A stretch of DNA of 64,000 nucleotides from an uncultured Chthonomonadales bacterium (GTDB lineage: Bacteria; Armatimonadota; Chthonomonadetes; Chthonomonadales; CAJBBX01), in assembly GCA_938005745.1 (NCBI GenBank), contig CALLMM010000012.1, forward strand, positions 18,994 to 82,993, read 5' to 3'. The notes under the pieces are model-generated. The model did no database searches. It had not been told where the DNA came from and worked only from the letters and a program-made list of their open reading frames with translations. Of this stretch, positions 25,366-36,549 are shown in pieces. Positions within the stretch are counted from its first letter, which is position 1. Each line of letters opens with the position of its first letter. The position numbers and the translations under genes were made by a program.

Positions 25366-27651
25366 TTATCTTCGCGGGCGGAAGCGCGCCTTCGGGATTT
25401 CGTCCCGATCCTCATCACCGGTCTCCGGTCGGCTGGCGGGAGGCTCAGGGTGGCTGCCGCCCTGCGGTCGGTCGCTGCGGCGCTCTGCGCCTCTGTCTCC
25501 GCCGCGTCCTCCGCCTCCAAATCCGCCGCCGCCGCTTCGGGGATCACGGCTTTTCACCGCGGCGGCATCGAACGGCTGATCCAGATCTATGGCGGAGAGG
25601 TTTACCCGCCCCTGACTGTCTATCTCGATGACCCGTACCTCCAGCATGTCGCCCACTTTGACCGCATCTTCCGGTCTGCGAACGCGCTGCTCGGAGAGCT
25701 GCGAGACATGCACCAGCCCCTCCTTGCCGGGGAGAAACTCCACGAAAGCGCCCATCCCGATCAGGCGGGTCACTTTCCCGATATACTTTTCGCCGATGGT
25801 CACCTCGGCGGTGATTCCGCGAATGATCTGCGCCGCCTGCTCTCCGCCTGCGCCGTCTACGGCGGCGATGTAGATGGTTCCGTCCTGCTCGATGCTGATC
25901 GAAGCGCCCGTATCCGCCTCGATCTGCTTGATCATCTTGCCGCCCGGACCGATCACCGCACCGATCTTGTCCGGATTGATCTGCAGCGTGATGATGCGCG
26001 GCGCGTGCGGGCTGAGCTGCTCGCGCGGCGCGCTGATCGCCTCCAGCATCTTGCTGAGAATATACTGACGCCCCTCCTTCGCCTGCGAGAGCGTCTTCCG
26101 GATCATCTCGAAGGTCAAGCCGCGAATCTTGGTATCGAGCTGTATGGCGGTGATGCCCTGCTGTGTGCCGGCGACCTTGAAATCCATATCACCGGAGAAG
26201 TCCTCCATGCCCTGAATGTCGGACAGGACAGAAAACTGCTCTCCCCGCGTCATCAGCCCCATCGCGATACCGCTGACGGGGCGAGTGATGGGCACTCCGG
26301 CATCCATCAGCGCAAGGGTGGAGCCGCAGGTAGACGCCATCGAGGTCGAGCCGTTGGATTCCATCGTTTCAGAGGTCAACAGGATGGTGTAGGGGAATGT
26401 ATCTTTGGGGGGCAGAACGGCAAGCAGCGCGCGCTCCGCCAGCGCGCCGTGACCGACCTCTCGTCTGCCCGGACCGCGCAGGGGACGAACCTCGCCCACC
26501 GAGTAGGGGGGGAAGTTGTAGAAGTGCATATATCGCTTGCTGATATCGCCTTCCAATCCGTCCACCACCTGCGCGTCGTCGGAAGAGCCGAGTGTCAGGG
26601 CGGTTAAGACCTGCGTCTGCCCACGTGTGAAGAGTCCGGAGCCGTGCACTCGGGGCAGCAGTCCAACCTCCGCCGTGATGGTGCGGATCTCCTCCGGCTT
26701 TCTGCCATCCGGGCGGACGCTTTCATCCAGGATCAGGTTGCGGATCTCCTCCTTGACCACCTTCTCCACCGCTTCCGCCAGCTCCGCCTCCTGTCCGGGG
26801 AACTGCGCCGTGAAGCGTCCCACGATCTCATCCTTCAGCTCGCTCAGACCCGATTCGCGCGATGCTTTGTCGGGGTTTTGGATCGCCTGCCGAAGCTCAT
26901 GCGCGGTGTTTCCTCGCACAAAATCGAGAATGTCCTGATCCACCTTGTGCACCGCGGTGACGCGCTTCTCCTTGCCGACCATCTCCGCGAGCTGTCGCTG
27001 CAACGCGCAGATCTCGCGGATGGCGTTGTGCGCGAACTGGATCGCCTCGAAGACGGTCTCCTCGTCCACCTCGTTCGCACCCGCCTCCAGCATGTTCACG
27101 CGATCTTCCGGTCCGGCTACGATCAGGTCGAGATCGGACTCCTCAATCTGCTGAATGTCGGGAAAGAGAATAAATTCGCCGTTGATTCGCCCCACACGCA
27201 CGCATCCGATCGGTCCGTTCCAGGGAATATCGGAGATGGTAAGGGCGGTGGAGGCGGCTACGACAGCGAGGACATCCGGGGGATTACTGTGTTCGACGGA
27301 GAGCGGCATCGCGATGACCTGCACCTCATTGCGCATGCCTTCGGGGAATAGCGGTCGGAGGGGGCGGTCAATCAGACGCGAGGTCAGAATGGCTTTATCG
27401 CTGGGGCGTCCTCCGCGCTTGACAAATCCGCCGGGAATTTTGCCCACGGCGTATTTACGCTCCTCATAGTCGCAGGTCAGGGGGAAGAAGTCTATCCCCT
27501 CCCGGACAAAATTCGCCATGGTCGCGTTCGCCAGCACAATGGTATCGCCCATCCGCAGCCAGCAGCTTCCATTCGCTTGCTTGGCGACGCGCCCGGTTTC
27601 CAGCGTGAGCGTCCTGCCGCCGAGTAAGCCTTCTACTTTGTATACCAACAC
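25366..27651 (-). CDS. pnp: Polyribonucleotide nucleotidyltransferase (PNPase)
   Basis: A 761-residue 3'-5' phosphorolytic RNA-degrading enzyme. It carries two RNase PH-like domains (FFPLTCDYEERKYAVGKIPG in the first; YNFPPYSVGEVRP and MDFKVAGTQQGITAIQLD in the second), an alpha-helical linker, a KH domain with IGAVIGPGGKMIK, an S1 domain (IGMGAFVEFLPGKEGLVH) and a Gly/Arg-rich tail. The GTG at 27651 or the adjacent TTG at 27648 is the likely start, because AGGAG lies 4-7 bp upstream; an in-frame ATG at 27696 lacks a Shine-Dalgarno sequence. It lies behind rpsO, the classical arrangement. Confidence 0.95.
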   Translation of the reverse strand: MLVYKVEGLLGGRTLTLETGRVAKQANGSCWLRMGDTIVLANATMANFVREGIDFFPLTCDYEERKYAVGKIPGGFVKRGGRPSDKAILTSRLIDRPLRPLFPEGMRNEVQVIAMPLSVEHSNPPDVLAVVAASTALTISDIPWNGPIGCVRVGRINGEFILFPDIQQIEESDLDLIVAGPEDRVNMLEAGANEVDEETVFEAIQFAHNAIREICALQRQLAEMVGKEKRVTAVHKVDQDILDFVRGNTAHELRQAIQNPDKASRESGLSELKDEIVGRFTAQFPGQEAELAEAVEKVVKEEIRNLILDESVRPDGRKPEEIRTITAEVGLLPRVHGSGLFTRGQTQVLTALTLGSSDDAQVVDGLEGDISKRYMHFYNFPPYSVGEVRPLRGPGRREVGHGALAERALLAVLPPKDTFPYTILLTSETMESNGSTSMASTCGSTLALMDAGVPITRPVSGIAMGLMTRGEQFSVLSDIQGMEDFSGDMDFKVAGTQQGITAIQLDTKIRGLTFEMIRKTLSQAKEGRQYILSKMLEAISAPREQLSPHAPRIITLQINPDKIGAVIGPGGKMIKQIEADTGASISIEQDGTIYIAAVDGAGGEQAAQIIRGITAEVTIGEKYIGKVTRLIGMGAFVEFLPGKEGLVHVSQLSEQRVRRPEDAVKVGDMLEVRVIEIDSQGRVNLSAIDLDQPFDAAAVKSRDPRSGGGGFGGGGRGGDRGAERRSDRPQGGSHPEPPASRPETGDEDRDEIPKARFRPRR

Positions 27652-27753
27652 TTTTCTCCTGAAAAAAGAAGGGGTGTCGAGATGCGGCAAAGCCATAGAG
27701 CGCAGGTACGGAAGACCGCCTGCGTTCTGATTGCCTCCATCCCGGCACCCGGG

Positions 27754-28029
27754 TTAAATCTTGCTGCGAATACCGAGCCGGCTTACCAGCGTGCGGTAGC
27801 GCTCGATGTCTTTTTCGCTTAAATAGTTCAGTAGCCGGCGACGCCGACCGACCATCATCATCAAGCCGCGGCGAGAGTGATGGTCTTTCTTGTTCACCTT
27901 CAGGTGATCGTTCAACTGGTTGATCCGCGCGGTCAACAGCGCAATCTGAACCTCGGGTGAACCTGTATCCGTCTCGTGCGTTTTGTAGTCCTCTATGATC
28001 GAGGACTTGCGTGCTCGTACAAGCGGCAC
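27754..28029 (-). CDS. rpsO: 30S ribosomal protein S15
   Basis: A 91-residue primary rRNA-binding protein of the small-subunit platform. The family core [19 protein letters not shown] and [18 protein letters not shown] is intact. It starts at GTG, preceded by a strong AAGGAGGAAG. Transcription starts from a near-consensus promoter 40 bp upstream, and pnp follows, as in many bacteria where S15 and PNPase levels are linked. Confidence 0.97.
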   Translation of the reverse strand: MPLVRARKSSIIEDYKTHETDTGSPEVQIALLTARINQLNDHLKVNKKDHHSRRGLMMMVGRRRRLLNYLSEKDIERYRTLVSRLGIRSKI

Positions 28030-28065
28030 CTGTCAACTTCCTCCTTGTCATCCAATCAACAGGCA

Positions 28066-28094
28066 AGTATATCTCATTTTAAGACCGATGTCAA
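28066..28094 (-). promoter_or_regulatory. rpsO-pnp promoter
   Basis: Minus strand TTGACA (28094-28089), exactly 17 bp, TATACT (28071-28066): a near-perfect sigma70 promoter just upstream of rpsO. Confidence 0.85.
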
Positions 28095-28138
28095 TTGTCT
28101 GAGTACGTTGGAGGGAGGAGAACCGGTCCTGTCAGGAT

Positions 28139-28167
28139 TTGTGTAAAGTAATCCTATCTGGTATCAT
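28139..28167 (+). promoter_or_regulatory. metH promoter (candidate)
   Basis: TTGTGT (28139-28144), 17 bp, TATCAT (28162-28167). The leader to the ATG at 28226 is only about 50 nt, too short for a cobalamin or SAM riboswitch, and none is visible. Confidence 0.55.
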
Positions 28168-28225
28168 ATATTTTTGCCGACTCAATAATCCGTTCAGGAT
28201 AATCTATGGGTAAAGGCGGGCTGAC

Positions 28226-31200
28226 ATGGACACCTCTCATCCGTTATATGATCTTCTACAGCGGCGTATACTGATCATGGATGGAGCGATGGGCACCATG
28301 ATTCAGCGTCTGAAACTATCGGAGACAGACTATCGCGGCGAACGTTTCAAAGACCATCCCTTCGACCTGAAGAACAATAACGAGGCGTTGAACCTGGTCG
28401 CTCCGCAGATCATCGAAGATATCCACACCGCCTATCTGCAGGCTGGCGCGGACATTATCGAGACCAACACCTTCAACGCTAACTCCATCTCCCTGAGCGA
28501 TTTCGGGATGGAGCATCTCGTCCGCGAGGTGAATATTGCCGCCGTACAGATCGCGCGCAGGGCGATCGAAAAGCGGAACGCTCTCGATCCCTCCCGGCAG
28601 CGTTTCCTGGCGGGAACGCTGGGACCCTGCAACCGCATGGCTTCACTCTCTCCGGATGCTCACGATCCCGGCGCGCGCAACGTCACATTCGATCAACTGG
28701 TAGATGCCTACTATGAACAGACCTCCGCGCTGATGGAGGCGGGGGTGGACATCCTGCTGACGGAGACGGCGTTCGATACGCTCAATCTCAAAGCCTCGCT
28801 GTTCGCCATCCAGAAGTATTTTGAGGAGGGCGGTCATCATCGTGTGGTGCCGATCATGGCATCCGTCGCCTTTCCGTTAGACGCCAGCGGCAGAACCCTC
28901 TCCGGTCAGACCGTTGAGGCGTTCTGGATCTCGGTATCTCACGCCCCGCTCCTCAGCGTCGGCATGAACTGCGGGCTGGGACCGTCTCCCATGCGCCCCT
29001 ATCTGGAGGAGCTAGCGCACCTCGCCCACACCTTCATAAGCTGCTATCCGAATGCGGGCTTGCCCAATCCGCTCTCCGATACCGGCTTTGATGAGACGCC
29101 GGAGACGATGGCGCCCAAGATTCGCGAATTTGCAGAAAACGGGTGGGTCAACATTGTCGGCGGCTGCTGCGGAACCACTCCCGATCATATCCGCGCCATT
29201 GCGGAGGCGGTTCAGGACTGCCGTCCGCGCGTACCCCGACTTCGCAGAAGCTTAACGGCGTTCAGCGGTCTGGAGCCGCTGGTGATTCGCCCGGAGACCG
29301 GCTTCATCACCATTGGCGAGCGGACCAACATCACCGGTTCGCCCAGGTTCGCCCGACTGATCAAAGAGGGAAAGCTGGAGGAGGCGGTAGGGATTGCGCG
29401 GCAGCAGGTGGAGAACGGCGCGAACCTGCTGGACATCAACATGGATGAGGCGTTGATAGACAGCGAATCTATGATGACCCGCTTCATCAACCTGATTGCC
29501 GCAGAGCCGGATATTGCGCGCGTTCCCATCATGATCGACTCCTCTAAATGGTCCGTGCTGGAGGCAGGACTGAAGGGACTGCAGGGGAAGAGCGTCGTCA
29601 ACTCGATCAGCCTGAAGGAGGGTGAGGAGACGTTTCGGCAGTTAGCCAGACTCATCCGCCGCTACGGGGCTGGGGTTGTGGTGATGGCGTTTGATGAGCA
29701 GGGGCAGGCCGACACCTTTGAACGCAAGATCGCCATCTGCGAACGCGCCTACCGTATCCTTACGGAAGAGGTGGAGTTCCCCCCCGAAGACATCATCTTT
29801 GACCCCAATATCCTGACGATCGCCACCGGGATCGAGGAGCACAACAAATATGCAGTGGCTTTCATTGAGGCGACACGGTGGATCAAGCGGAACCTGCCCG
29901 GCTGCAAGGTCTCTGGAGGCGTGAGCAACATCTCCTTCTCGTTTCGCGGCAATAACGTGGTGCGCGAGGCGATGCACTCCGCCTTCCTCTATCATGCCAT
30001 TCAGGCGGGACTGGACATGGCGATCGTCAACGCGGGGCAGCTTGCCGTCTATGAGGAGATTCCCCCCGATCTTCTGGAGCGGGTGGAGGATGTCCTCTTC
30101 AACCGCCGTCCCGATGCGACCGAGCGTCTGATCGCCTTTGCAGAGACGGTCAAAAGCTCCGGAAGAGAGCTGGAAGAGAGAGCGCAGGAGCAGTGGCGAG
30201 AGGCGGATGTGGAGGAGCGGCTTACCCATGCGCTGATCAAAGGGATTGTGGACTATATCGAGACGGACGTGCTGGAGGCGCTGGAGAGATACGGACGACC
30301 GCTAGCCGTGATCGAAGGTCCGTTGATGAACGGGATGAATATCGTCGGTGATCTCTTTGGCGCGGGGAAGATGTTTCTGCCGCAGGTGGTCAAGAGCGCG
30401 CGGGTGATGAAGAAGGCGGTGGCGGTTCTCCTGCCCTATCTGGAGGCGGAGAAGGATGCGGGGTCGGATCGCTCCGCCGGCAAGATACTCCTTGCTACCG
30501 TGAAAGGGGATGTGCACGACATCGGGAAGAATATCGTCGGGGTAGTGCTTGCCTGTAATAACTACGAGGTGATAGACCTGGGCGTAATGGTTCCCTGCGA
30601 GAAGATTCTGCAGACCGCCCGCGAACAGCAGGTGGATATCATCGGGCTGAGCGGGCTGATCACTCCGTCGCTGGAGGAGATGACCCATGTGGCGCATGAG
30701 ATGGAGCGGGAAGGTTTTACAATACCGCTGCTGATCGGAGGAGCGACCACCAGCCGCGCGCATACTGCCATTAAGATCGCTCCTGCCTATTCGCATGCGG
30801 TGGTGCATGTGCTGGACGCCTCGCGCGCGGTGGGGGTTGTGAGCCAGTTGCTGAGCGAAGACCAGCGGGCGGACTTTCTGTGCCAGAACCTTGCCGAGCA
30901 GGAGCAGCTCCGTGAACTCAATCGAAAGAGGCGTCAGGATCGGGAGACGCTCACGATTACGGAGGCGAGAGAGCGGAGGGCTGCGATAGACTGGTCTGAG
31001 ACTGCGATCGAGAGACCGGAGTTTCTGGGAGTCAGAACGCTGCGCGATTTTCCGCTGAGCCGTCTGGCGGACTACATTGACTGGTCGCCCTTTTTCCATG
31101 TCTGGGAGCTGAAGGGTCGCTTTCCGCAGATACTGCAGGACAGGGTGATCGGCGAGCGCGCCAGAGAGCTGTATGAGGACGGTCTGAAGCTGCTCGATAC

Positions 31201-31924
31201 GATCATCCATGAGAGTCTGTTTACCGCCCACGGGGTCTACGGATTTTTTCCGGCAAACAGCATCGGCGATGACATTGTTCTCTTCACGGATGAGACCCGT
31301 TCGGAGGAGCTGGTTCGCTTCCATATGCTTCGGCAGCAGCTCTACAAGTCCGATTCTCAGCCGGACTACTGCCTTGCGGACTTCGTTGCTCCGCTGGAGA
31401 CGGGAAAGGGCGACTATATCGGCGCGTTTGCCGTCACCGCCGGGCACAATGTGGATGCTCTGGTGGAGAAGTTTGAGCGAGATCATGACGACTACAACGC
31501 CATCCTCGCCAAAGCGCTGGCGGATCGCCTTGCAGAGGCGTTCGCCGAGTATCTTCACAAGCGCGTCCGGGAGGAATGGGGGTACGGGCGCGGGGAGAAC
31601 CTGACCAACGACGACCTGATCCGGGAGCGATATCGGGGCATCCGACCGGCTCCCGGTTACCCCGCCTGTCCAGATCATACGGAGAAAAGGACCCTCTTCC
31701 GTCTACTGGAAGTAGAGAAGAACGCGGGCATCTTCCTGACCGAAAACCTGGCGATGCATCCCGCCAGTTCGGTCTGCGGTCTCTACTTCTCGCATCCGCA
31801 GGCGCGCTACTTCAACCTGGGCAAGATTGAGCGCGATCAGGTGGAGGACTACGCCAGGAGGAAGGGGGTGGAGGTGCGGGAGATCGAAAGATGGCTTGCG
31901 CCTCATCTGAACTACGATGTCTGA
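28226..31924 (+). CDS. metH: Cobalamin-dependent methionine synthase (MetH)
   Basis: A 1232-residue full-length enzyme that methylates homocysteine from methyl-THF through methylcobalamin. Four modules are seen: a homocysteine domain with zinc Cys ligands in GMNCGLGP and [11 protein letters not shown]; a pterin domain from [11 protein letters not shown]; a B12 domain with [11 protein letters not shown], where His764 is the expected lower cobalt ligand; and an activation domain with [12 protein letters not shown] for SAM-dependent reactivation. A DapA-family gene follows after 22 bp. Confidence 0.97.
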   Translation: MDTSHPLYDLLQRRILIMDGAMGTMIQRLKLSETDYRGERFKDHPFDLKNNNEALNLVAPQIIEDIHTAYLQAGADIIETNTFNANSISLSDFGMEHLVREVNIAAVQIARRAIEKRNALDPSRQRFLAGTLGPCNRMASLSPDAHDPGARNVTFDQLVDAYYEQTSALMEAGVDILLTETAFDTLNLKASLFAIQKYFEEGGHHRVVPIMASVAFPLDASGRTLSGQTVEAFWISVSHAPLLSVGMNCGLGPSPMRPYLEELAHLAHTFISCYPNAGLPNPLSDTGFDETPETMAPKIREFAENGWVNIVGGCCGTTPDHIRAIAEAVQDCRPRVPRLRRSLTAFSGLEPLVIRPETGFITIGERTNITGSPRFARLIKEGKLEEAVGIARQQVENGANLLDINMDEALIDSESMMTRFINLIAAEPDIARVPIMIDSSKWSVLEAGLKGLQGKSVVNSISLKEGEETFRQLARLIRRYGAGVVVMAFDEQGQADTFERKIAICERAYRILTEEVEFPPEDIIFDPNILTIATGIEEHNKYAVAFIEATRWIKRNLPGCKVSGGVSNISFSFRGNNVVREAMHSAFLYHAIQAGLDMAIVNAGQLAVYEEIPPDLLERVEDVLFNRRPDATERLIAFAETVKSSGRELEERAQEQWREADVEERLTHALIKGIVDYIETDVLEALERYGRPLAVIEGPLMNGMNIVGDLFGAGKMFLPQVVKSARVMKKAVAVLLPYLEAEKDAGSDRSAGKILLATVKGDVHDIGKNIVGVVLACNNYEVIDLGVMVPCEKILQTAREQQVDIIGLSGLITPSLEEMTHVAHEMEREGFTIPLLIGGATTSRAHTAIKIAPAYSHAVVHVLDASRAVGVVSQLLSEDQRADFLCQNLAEQEQLRELNRKRRQDRETLTITEARERRAAIDWSETAIERPEFLGVRTLRDFPLSRLADYIDWSPFFHVWELKGRFPQILQDRVIGERARELYEDGLKLLDTIIHESLFTAHGVYGFFPANSIGDDIVLFTDETRSEELVRFHMLRQQLYKSDSQPDYCLADFVAPLETGKGDYIGAFAVTAGHNVDALVEKFERDHDDYNAILAKALADRLAEAFAEYLHKRVREEWGYGRGENLTNDDLIRERYRGIRPAPGYPACPDHTEKRTLFRLLEVEKNAGIFLTENLAMHPASSVCGLYFSHPQARYFNLGKIERDQVEDYARRKGVEVREIERWLAPHLNYDV

Positions 31925-31946
31925 GCGGAAGGAATCCGGTGGGAAT

Positions 31947-32810
31947 ATGAACGCATTTTCCGGGCTGTATGTCGCCACGCTGACGCCCTTTTCCGAAGAC
32001 AATCGGGTGAACGCCGGAGTCATCCGCGAGCACGTCGGATTTCTGATACACAACGGGGTCGCCGGTCTCTGCCCTGTCGGAACGACCGGGGAGTTTCTGT
32101 ATCTGTCGAAAGAGGAGAAGCTCCGCGTCATCCGGGAGACGGTTCGCAGCGCGCAGGGCAGGGTCCGGGTCATCGCGGGGATCTGGTCGCTGAATATGGC
32201 GGAGACGGCACATCTTGCCCGTGAGGCGGAACAGGCGGGCGCAGACGCGGTCTTTCTTCCTCCCCCCATCTACTATCCGGCAGACGAGGAGACGATCTTT
32301 CGTTACTATCAGGCGGTCCGTCAGGTGACGCAGCTTCCGGTGTTCGCCTACAACATCCCGGCGTATGCGTCGAACACGATCAGCCTCGCATGCGCTGTGC
32401 GCATGGTGCAGGAGGGCGTGATTCAGGGCATCAAGGACTCGACGGGAGATGCCGGGACGATGACCGCTCTGGTGGAGAGGCTGGGGGAGCGCATATCCGT
32501 GATGGCAGCCAGCGACGCCTTTGTGAGCGCAGCCCGGAAGATCGGCGCGCATGGCTTCATCTCAGCGCTGGCAAACTTCGATCCCGTCCTGGTACGCAGG
32601 ATCTGGGACGGAGAGACCGATCTGCAGGAGACCCTCACTCTGCTTCGCAGCGAGGTCAAGTCCTGCGGAGGACTGCCGGCAATCAAGTACCTTACCGGAC
32701 TGACAGGCTTTGCGATGGGATCCTCTCGTCTGCCTTTTTCTGCGTTGACAGACGAACAGAAGCAGCGGCTGCGACAGACGCATGAACGGATATCGGCAGG
32801 GCGGCATTGA
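31947..32810 (+). CDS. DapA/N-acetylneuraminate lyase superfamily protein
   Basis: A 287-residue class I aldolase of the dihydrodipicolinate synthase family. Lys163 in GIKDSTGD is the Schiff-base lysine, Tyr135 in FAYNIP the catalytic tyrosine, and CPVGTTGEF (residues 42-50) the carboxylate-binding loop. It could be a true DHDPS or a sugar-acid aldolase; the lack of lysine genes nearby leaves this open. The ATG at 31947 (GGTGGGA upstream) gives the family-typical N-terminus and is preferred to an ATG overlapping metH. Confidence 0.85.
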   Translation: MNAFSGLYVATLTPFSEDNRVNAGVIREHVGFLIHNGVAGLCPVGTTGEFLYLSKEEKLRVIRETVRSAQGRVRVIAGIWSLNMAETAHLAREAEQAGADAVFLPPPIYYPADEETIFRYYQAVRQVTQLPVFAYNIPAYASNTISLACAVRMVQEGVIQGIKDSTGDAGTMTALVERLGERISVMAASDAFVSAARKIGAHGFISALANFDPVLVRRIWDGETDLQETLTLLRSEVKSCGGLPAIKYLTGLTGFAMGSSRLPFSALTDEQKQRLRQTHERISAGRH

Positions 32811-32811
32811 C

Positions 32812-32837
32812 CTGTGACAACGTTCACAGCGATTTTT
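32812..32837 (+). terminator. Possible terminator after the metH operon
   Basis: CTGTGA (32812-32817) pairs with TCACAG (32824-32829), followed 3 nt later by five T. The stem is short, so efficiency is uncertain. Confidence 0.4.
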
Positions 32838-32849
32838 ATCTGTTCTCCC

Positions 32850-32878
32850 TTGACAATTGCGCTCCGTTGAGATACACT
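32850..32878 (+). promoter_or_regulatory. guaA promoter
   Basis: TTGACA (32850-32855), 17 bp, TACACT (32873-32878). It leaves a ~60-nt leader before the guaA ATG. Confidence 0.75.
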
Positions 32879-32945
32879 GTATTTTAGTATTTCCGCTTCA
32901 TCTCTACCGATCTTCGTCTCTCATTTTCTCTTCCACGCGGTTTTC

Positions 32946-34493
32946 ATGCACACCAGTCCTTCGAATGAACTGATAGTTATCCTGGATTTCGGGGCGCAAT
33001 ACACGCAGTTGATTGCGAGGCGCGTTCGCGAGTGCAGCGTCTACTGCGAGATCCTTCCGTACGATACTCCGCTGGAGGAGATCCGCTCCCGGACTCCGAA
33101 GGGAATCATCCTTTCGGGAGGTCCCAGCAGTGTCTATGAAGAAGGCGCGCCCCAGATTGACATCGGTGTGTTTCAACTGGGCGTGCCGGTTCTGGGCATC
33201 TGTTACGGGCAGCAGTTGATGGCATATCTGCTGGGAGGGAAGGTATCTCGGGCGGATAAACGTGAGTATGGACGCGCCGATCTGCATGTACATCAGCAGA
33301 ACGCGCTGTTTCAGGGGATGCCCGCAGAGCTGACATGCTGGATGAGCCACGGGGACAGGGTGCTGGAGCCGCCTCCGGGATTTCAGACACTGGCATCCAC
33401 AAAGAGCAGTCCGGTCGCCGCCATGGCGGATCCAGCGCGAAAGCTCTACGGCGTGCAGTTCCATCCCGAAGTTTCGCATACGCCTTTCGGCAAGGAACTT
33501 TTACGCCAGTTTGTCGTAGATGTATGTGAATGCCATCAGTTATGGACAACCCGCTCCTTCATCGAGGAATCGGTTGAGACGATTCGGGATCAGGTGAAGG
33601 GGGCAGGGGTGGTCTGCGGCGTCTCCGGCGGTATCGATTCCTGCACCGTCGCCGCGCTGGTGCATCGCGCCATCGGAGATCAACTCACCTGCATCTTTGT
33701 GGATCACGGGCTTCTTCGTCAGGGAGAGGCGGAGCAGGTGAGGCACGATTTTGCAGAAGCTCTCGGAATTCACCTCATCTATGTTGACGCCGCGCAGAGG
33801 TTCCTGAAGAGGCTGGGGGGGATTACCGACCCGGAGCGAAAGCGAAAAATTATCGGCGAAGAATTTGTACGGGTATTTGAAGAGACTGCCGATAATTTAA
33901 CCGGTGTGGAGTTCCTTGCTCAGGGAACGCTCTATCCCGATGTGATTGAAAGCGGTACGCGCACCGCCGCCAAGATCAAAACCCACCACAACGTCGGCGG
34001 TCTCCCGGAAGATATGCGCCTGAAAGTGATTGAGCCTCTGCGCTATCTCTTCAAAGACGAGGCGCGCGCGGTCGCCGACGAACTAGGTCTCCCGGAAGCG
34101 ATCGTTTGGCGGCATCCGTTCCCGGGTCCGGGACTGGCGATCCGCATCACCGGGGAGGTAACCTTTGAGCGGCTGGAGATGCTCCGTCAGGCGGATGCCA
34201 TCTTTATCGAAGAGTTAAAGAGGGCGAACCTCTACCGGACGATCTGGCAGGCGTTCGCCGCGCTGGCTCCCGGTATCCGAAGCGTGGGGGTGATGGGGGA
34301 CAGCCGCACATATGCGCATCCGATCATACTCCGCGCAGTAACTAGCGAAGATGCGATGACCGCGCACTGGGCGAGACTGCCCTACGACCTGCTGGAACAT
34401 GTGAGCAACCGCATTGTGAATGAGGTTCCCGGCGTCAATCGCGTTGTCTACGATATCAGCTCCAAGCCCCCGGCGACCATCGAATGGGAGTAG
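32946..34493 (+). CDS. guaA: GMP synthase (glutamine-hydrolysing)
   Basis: A 515-residue enzyme that aminates XMP to GMP. The class I glutaminase part has nucleophile Cys86 in LGICYGQQ and the His/Glu pair in QFHPEVSHT. The ATP pyrophosphatase part begins with VSGGIDSCT (PP-loop), and the C-terminal dimerisation domain carries GVMGDSRTY and [17 protein letters not shown]. Length is typical. hpt follows, so the two form a purine operon. No good Shine-Dalgarno sequence is seen before the ATG. Confidence 0.97.
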   Translation: MHTSPSNELIVILDFGAQYTQLIARRVRECSVYCEILPYDTPLEEIRSRTPKGIILSGGPSSVYEEGAPQIDIGVFQLGVPVLGICYGQQLMAYLLGGKVSRADKREYGRADLHVHQQNALFQGMPAELTCWMSHGDRVLEPPPGFQTLASTKSSPVAAMADPARKLYGVQFHPEVSHTPFGKELLRQFVVDVCECHQLWTTRSFIEESVETIRDQVKGAGVVCGVSGGIDSCTVAALVHRAIGDQLTCIFVDHGLLRQGEAEQVRHDFAEALGIHLIYVDAAQRFLKRLGGITDPERKRKIIGEEFVRVFEETADNLTGVEFLAQGTLYPDVIESGTRTAAKIKTHHNVGGLPEDMRLKVIEPLRYLFKDEARAVADELGLPEAIVWRHPFPGPGLAIRITGEVTFERLEMLRQADAIFIEELKRANLYRTIWQAFAALAPGIRSVGVMGDSRTYAHPIILRAVTSEDAMTAHWARLPYDLLEHVSNRIVNEVPGVNRVVYDISSKPPATIEWE

Positions 34494-34504
34494 GGGAGCG
34501 GTAC

Positions 34505-35032
34505 GTGGTGCAGGAAGAGACGATCGAGGAGTTGATCTCCGAGTCTGCTATCCGGAAACGGGTCGCTGCACTCGGACAGGAGATAAACGCCGCATATGCC
34601 GGGAAAGAGATCGTGCTGGTCGGGGTCTTAACGGGAGCCGTTCTGTTCCTTTCCGATCTCATTCGATGCATTCATATCCCCATTGAACTGGACTTTGTAG
34701 CAACCTCCTCTTATGGACAGGCAACCCGATCCTCCGGAGAAGTGAGGCTGCTCAAAGATGTCAGCCATCCCATACAGGGAAAGCATGTCCTCCTAGTGGA
34801 GGATATCGTAGATACCGGATTGACGCTGCGCTATCTGCTGGAGACCTTTCAGGCAAGGCATCCCGCCAGCATTGCCTGCTGCGTACTGCTGGATAAGCCC
34901 TCGCGTAGAGTGACGGATGTACCCCTGAAGTTCCGGGGCTTTGAGATAGAAGACCGATTTGTTGTCGGCTACGGACTCGATTATGCCGGACGTTTCCGTA
35001 ACCTACCCTACATTGGAGCGCTTCGTAAGTAG
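34505..35032 (+). CDS. hpt: Hypoxanthine(-guanine) phosphoribosyltransferase
   Basis: A 175-residue purine salvage enzyme that makes IMP/GMP from the base and PRPP. The PRPP-binding signature VLLVEDIVDTGLTL is clear, with SYG in DFVATSSYG for the flexible loop and FVVGYGLDYAGRFRNLP at the C-terminus. The GTG at 34505 was chosen over an ATG overlapping guaA, because AGGGGAG lies 6 bp upstream. Only 11 bp separate it from guaA, consistent with co-transcription. Confidence 0.92.
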   Translation: MVQEETIEELISESAIRKRVAALGQEINAAYAGKEIVLVGVLTGAVLFLSDLIRCIHIPIELDFVATSSYGQATRSSGEVRLLKDVSHPIQGKHVLLVEDIVDTGLTLRYLLETFQARHPASIACCVLLDKPSRRVTDVPLKFRGFEIEDRFVVGYGLDYAGRFRNLPYIGALRK

Positions 35033-35178
35033 AACTGAATTGTCGGCGAGCCGTGCTATCGCATCTGCCGCTTCTCATTGAAATCCATCTTTCCAGACGC
35101 CGGCTGTACATATAACTCGTTGCAACCACGTTTTGCACTACTCCCTTTCAGAAGCCAGAATGAGGTGAATGATTCGCA

Positions 35179-36486
35179 ATGGAATCTGGTACACGAAAAA
35201 TGGACGCCGAAGAGCGACCGCTCACCACGGCGGAACTTGAAAGTAAAAGTCTTGAGGATCTGGTGGCGATCGCCAGAGACAGCGGCGTAAACGGGGAGGT
35301 TTCAGGGCGCAGGGACGATCTGATCCGTCGGATTCTGGAGAGCCAGACGGAGAAGAGCGGTCTGATGTTCGCCCAGGGAGTCCTCGAGATTCTGTCGGAG
35401 GGCTGGGGGTTCCTGCGAAGACACAACTTTACACCCAATCCCGAAGATATCTACGTCTCCCAGACGCAGATCAAGCGTTTTGGTCTAAAGACCGGGGACC
35501 TGGTGGCGGGGCAGGTGCGCCCTCCCAAGGATTCGGAGAAGTATTTCGGGCTTCTGCGGGTGGAACAGGTGAATGGTCTCGATCCGGAGGTGGCGCGCAA
35601 CCGCGTCAACTTCGACGATCTTACTCCCATCTACCCCAATGAGCGCATCGTGCTGGAGACGACCCCCAACGAGATCGCGGGTCGCTTTATTGATCTGGTA
35701 TCGCCCATCGGAAAGGGGCAGCGCGGAACCATCGTCGCGCCTCCCAAAGCGGGCAAAACCACGCTGCTGAAGACCATCGCTAACGCCGTTTCTATCAACC
35801 ATCCGGAGATGGCGCTGCTGGTTCTACTGATTGATGAGCGGCCCGAAGAGGTCACCGATATCCGACGATCGGTGAAGGGGGAGGTCATCAGCTCCACCTT
35901 TGACGAGACGCCGGAAAACCATATGCGCGTGGCGGATATGGTGCTGGAGCAGGCGAAACGCCTCGTTGAGTCCAAGCGCGATGTCATCATTCTGATGGAC
36001 AGCCTGACGCGCTACACCCGCGCCTCCAACCTGACGGTCAATCCCAGCGGGCGCACGCTCTCTGGAGGGCTCGATCCCGCCGCCCTGTATCGTCCGAAAC
36101 GATTCTTCGGGGCTGCGCGTAATATAGAAGAGGGTGGAAGCCTGACGATCCTGGCATCCGCTCTGGTGGAGACCGGCAGCCGGATGGACGACCATATCTT
36201 CGAAGAGTTCAAGGGAACCGGCAATATGGAGCTGGACCTGGACCGCGATCTGGCGGAGAGGCGTATCTTTCCGGCAATTGACATCATGAAGTCCGGCACG
36301 CGCCATGATGAACTTCTCTACGACGAAGACAACCTGAAGCGAATCACGCAGCTTCGAAGGCTGCTTTCCGGGCTGTCGAGCGTAGAGGCGACGGAACTGC
36401 TGATAGATCGTCTGAAACATACCAAGTCGAACCGCGAGTTCCTCAAAATGGTAGATCGGACGATGAAGAATACCGACCCAGACTAA
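35179..36486 (+). CDS. rho: Transcription termination factor Rho
   Basis: A 435-residue hexameric RNA helicase. The N-terminal Rho-N/SAP-like helices ([19 protein letters not shown]) are followed by the RNA-binding CSD ([11 protein letters not shown]...PEDIYVS) and a RecA-like motor: GQRG (35719 region), Walker [12 protein letters not shown] near residue 188, Walker [15 protein letters not shown] and the secondary RNA site around SGTRHDELL. No long N-terminal insertion is present. AGGTGA precedes the ATG. Confidence 0.97.
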   Translation: MESGTRKMDAEERPLTTAELESKSLEDLVAIARDSGVNGEVSGRRDDLIRRILESQTEKSGLMFAQGVLEILSEGWGFLRRHNFTPNPEDIYVSQTQIKRFGLKTGDLVAGQVRPPKDSEKYFGLLRVEQVNGLDPEVARNRVNFDDLTPIYPNERIVLETTPNEIAGRFIDLVSPIGKGQRGTIVAPPKAGKTTLLKTIANAVSINHPEMALLVLLIDERPEEVTDIRRSVKGEVISSTFDETPENHMRVADMVLEQAKRLVESKRDVIILMDSLTRYTRASNLTVNPSGRTLSGGLDPAALYRPKRFFGAARNIEEGGSLTILASALVETGSRMDDHIFEEFKGTGNMELDLDRDLAERRIFPAIDIMKSGTRHDELLYDEDNLKRITQLRRLLSGLSSVEATELLIDRLKHTKSNREFLKMVDRTMKNTDPD

Positions 36487-36549
36487 AGGACAACCGATCC
36501 CCGGACTGTCCGTTTGTCGCCCCCAGAGGCTGGAGATGGAGGCAACGCT

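Noticed and set aside
25153..26607. Long plus-strand ORF of 484 codons
   Set aside because: It is the antisense shadow of pnp, with low-complexity Ala/Arg/Leu/His content and no family motifs.
28168..28225. Cobalamin or SAM riboswitch upstream of metH
   Set aside because: The leader is only about 50 nt and shows no conserved riboswitch core.
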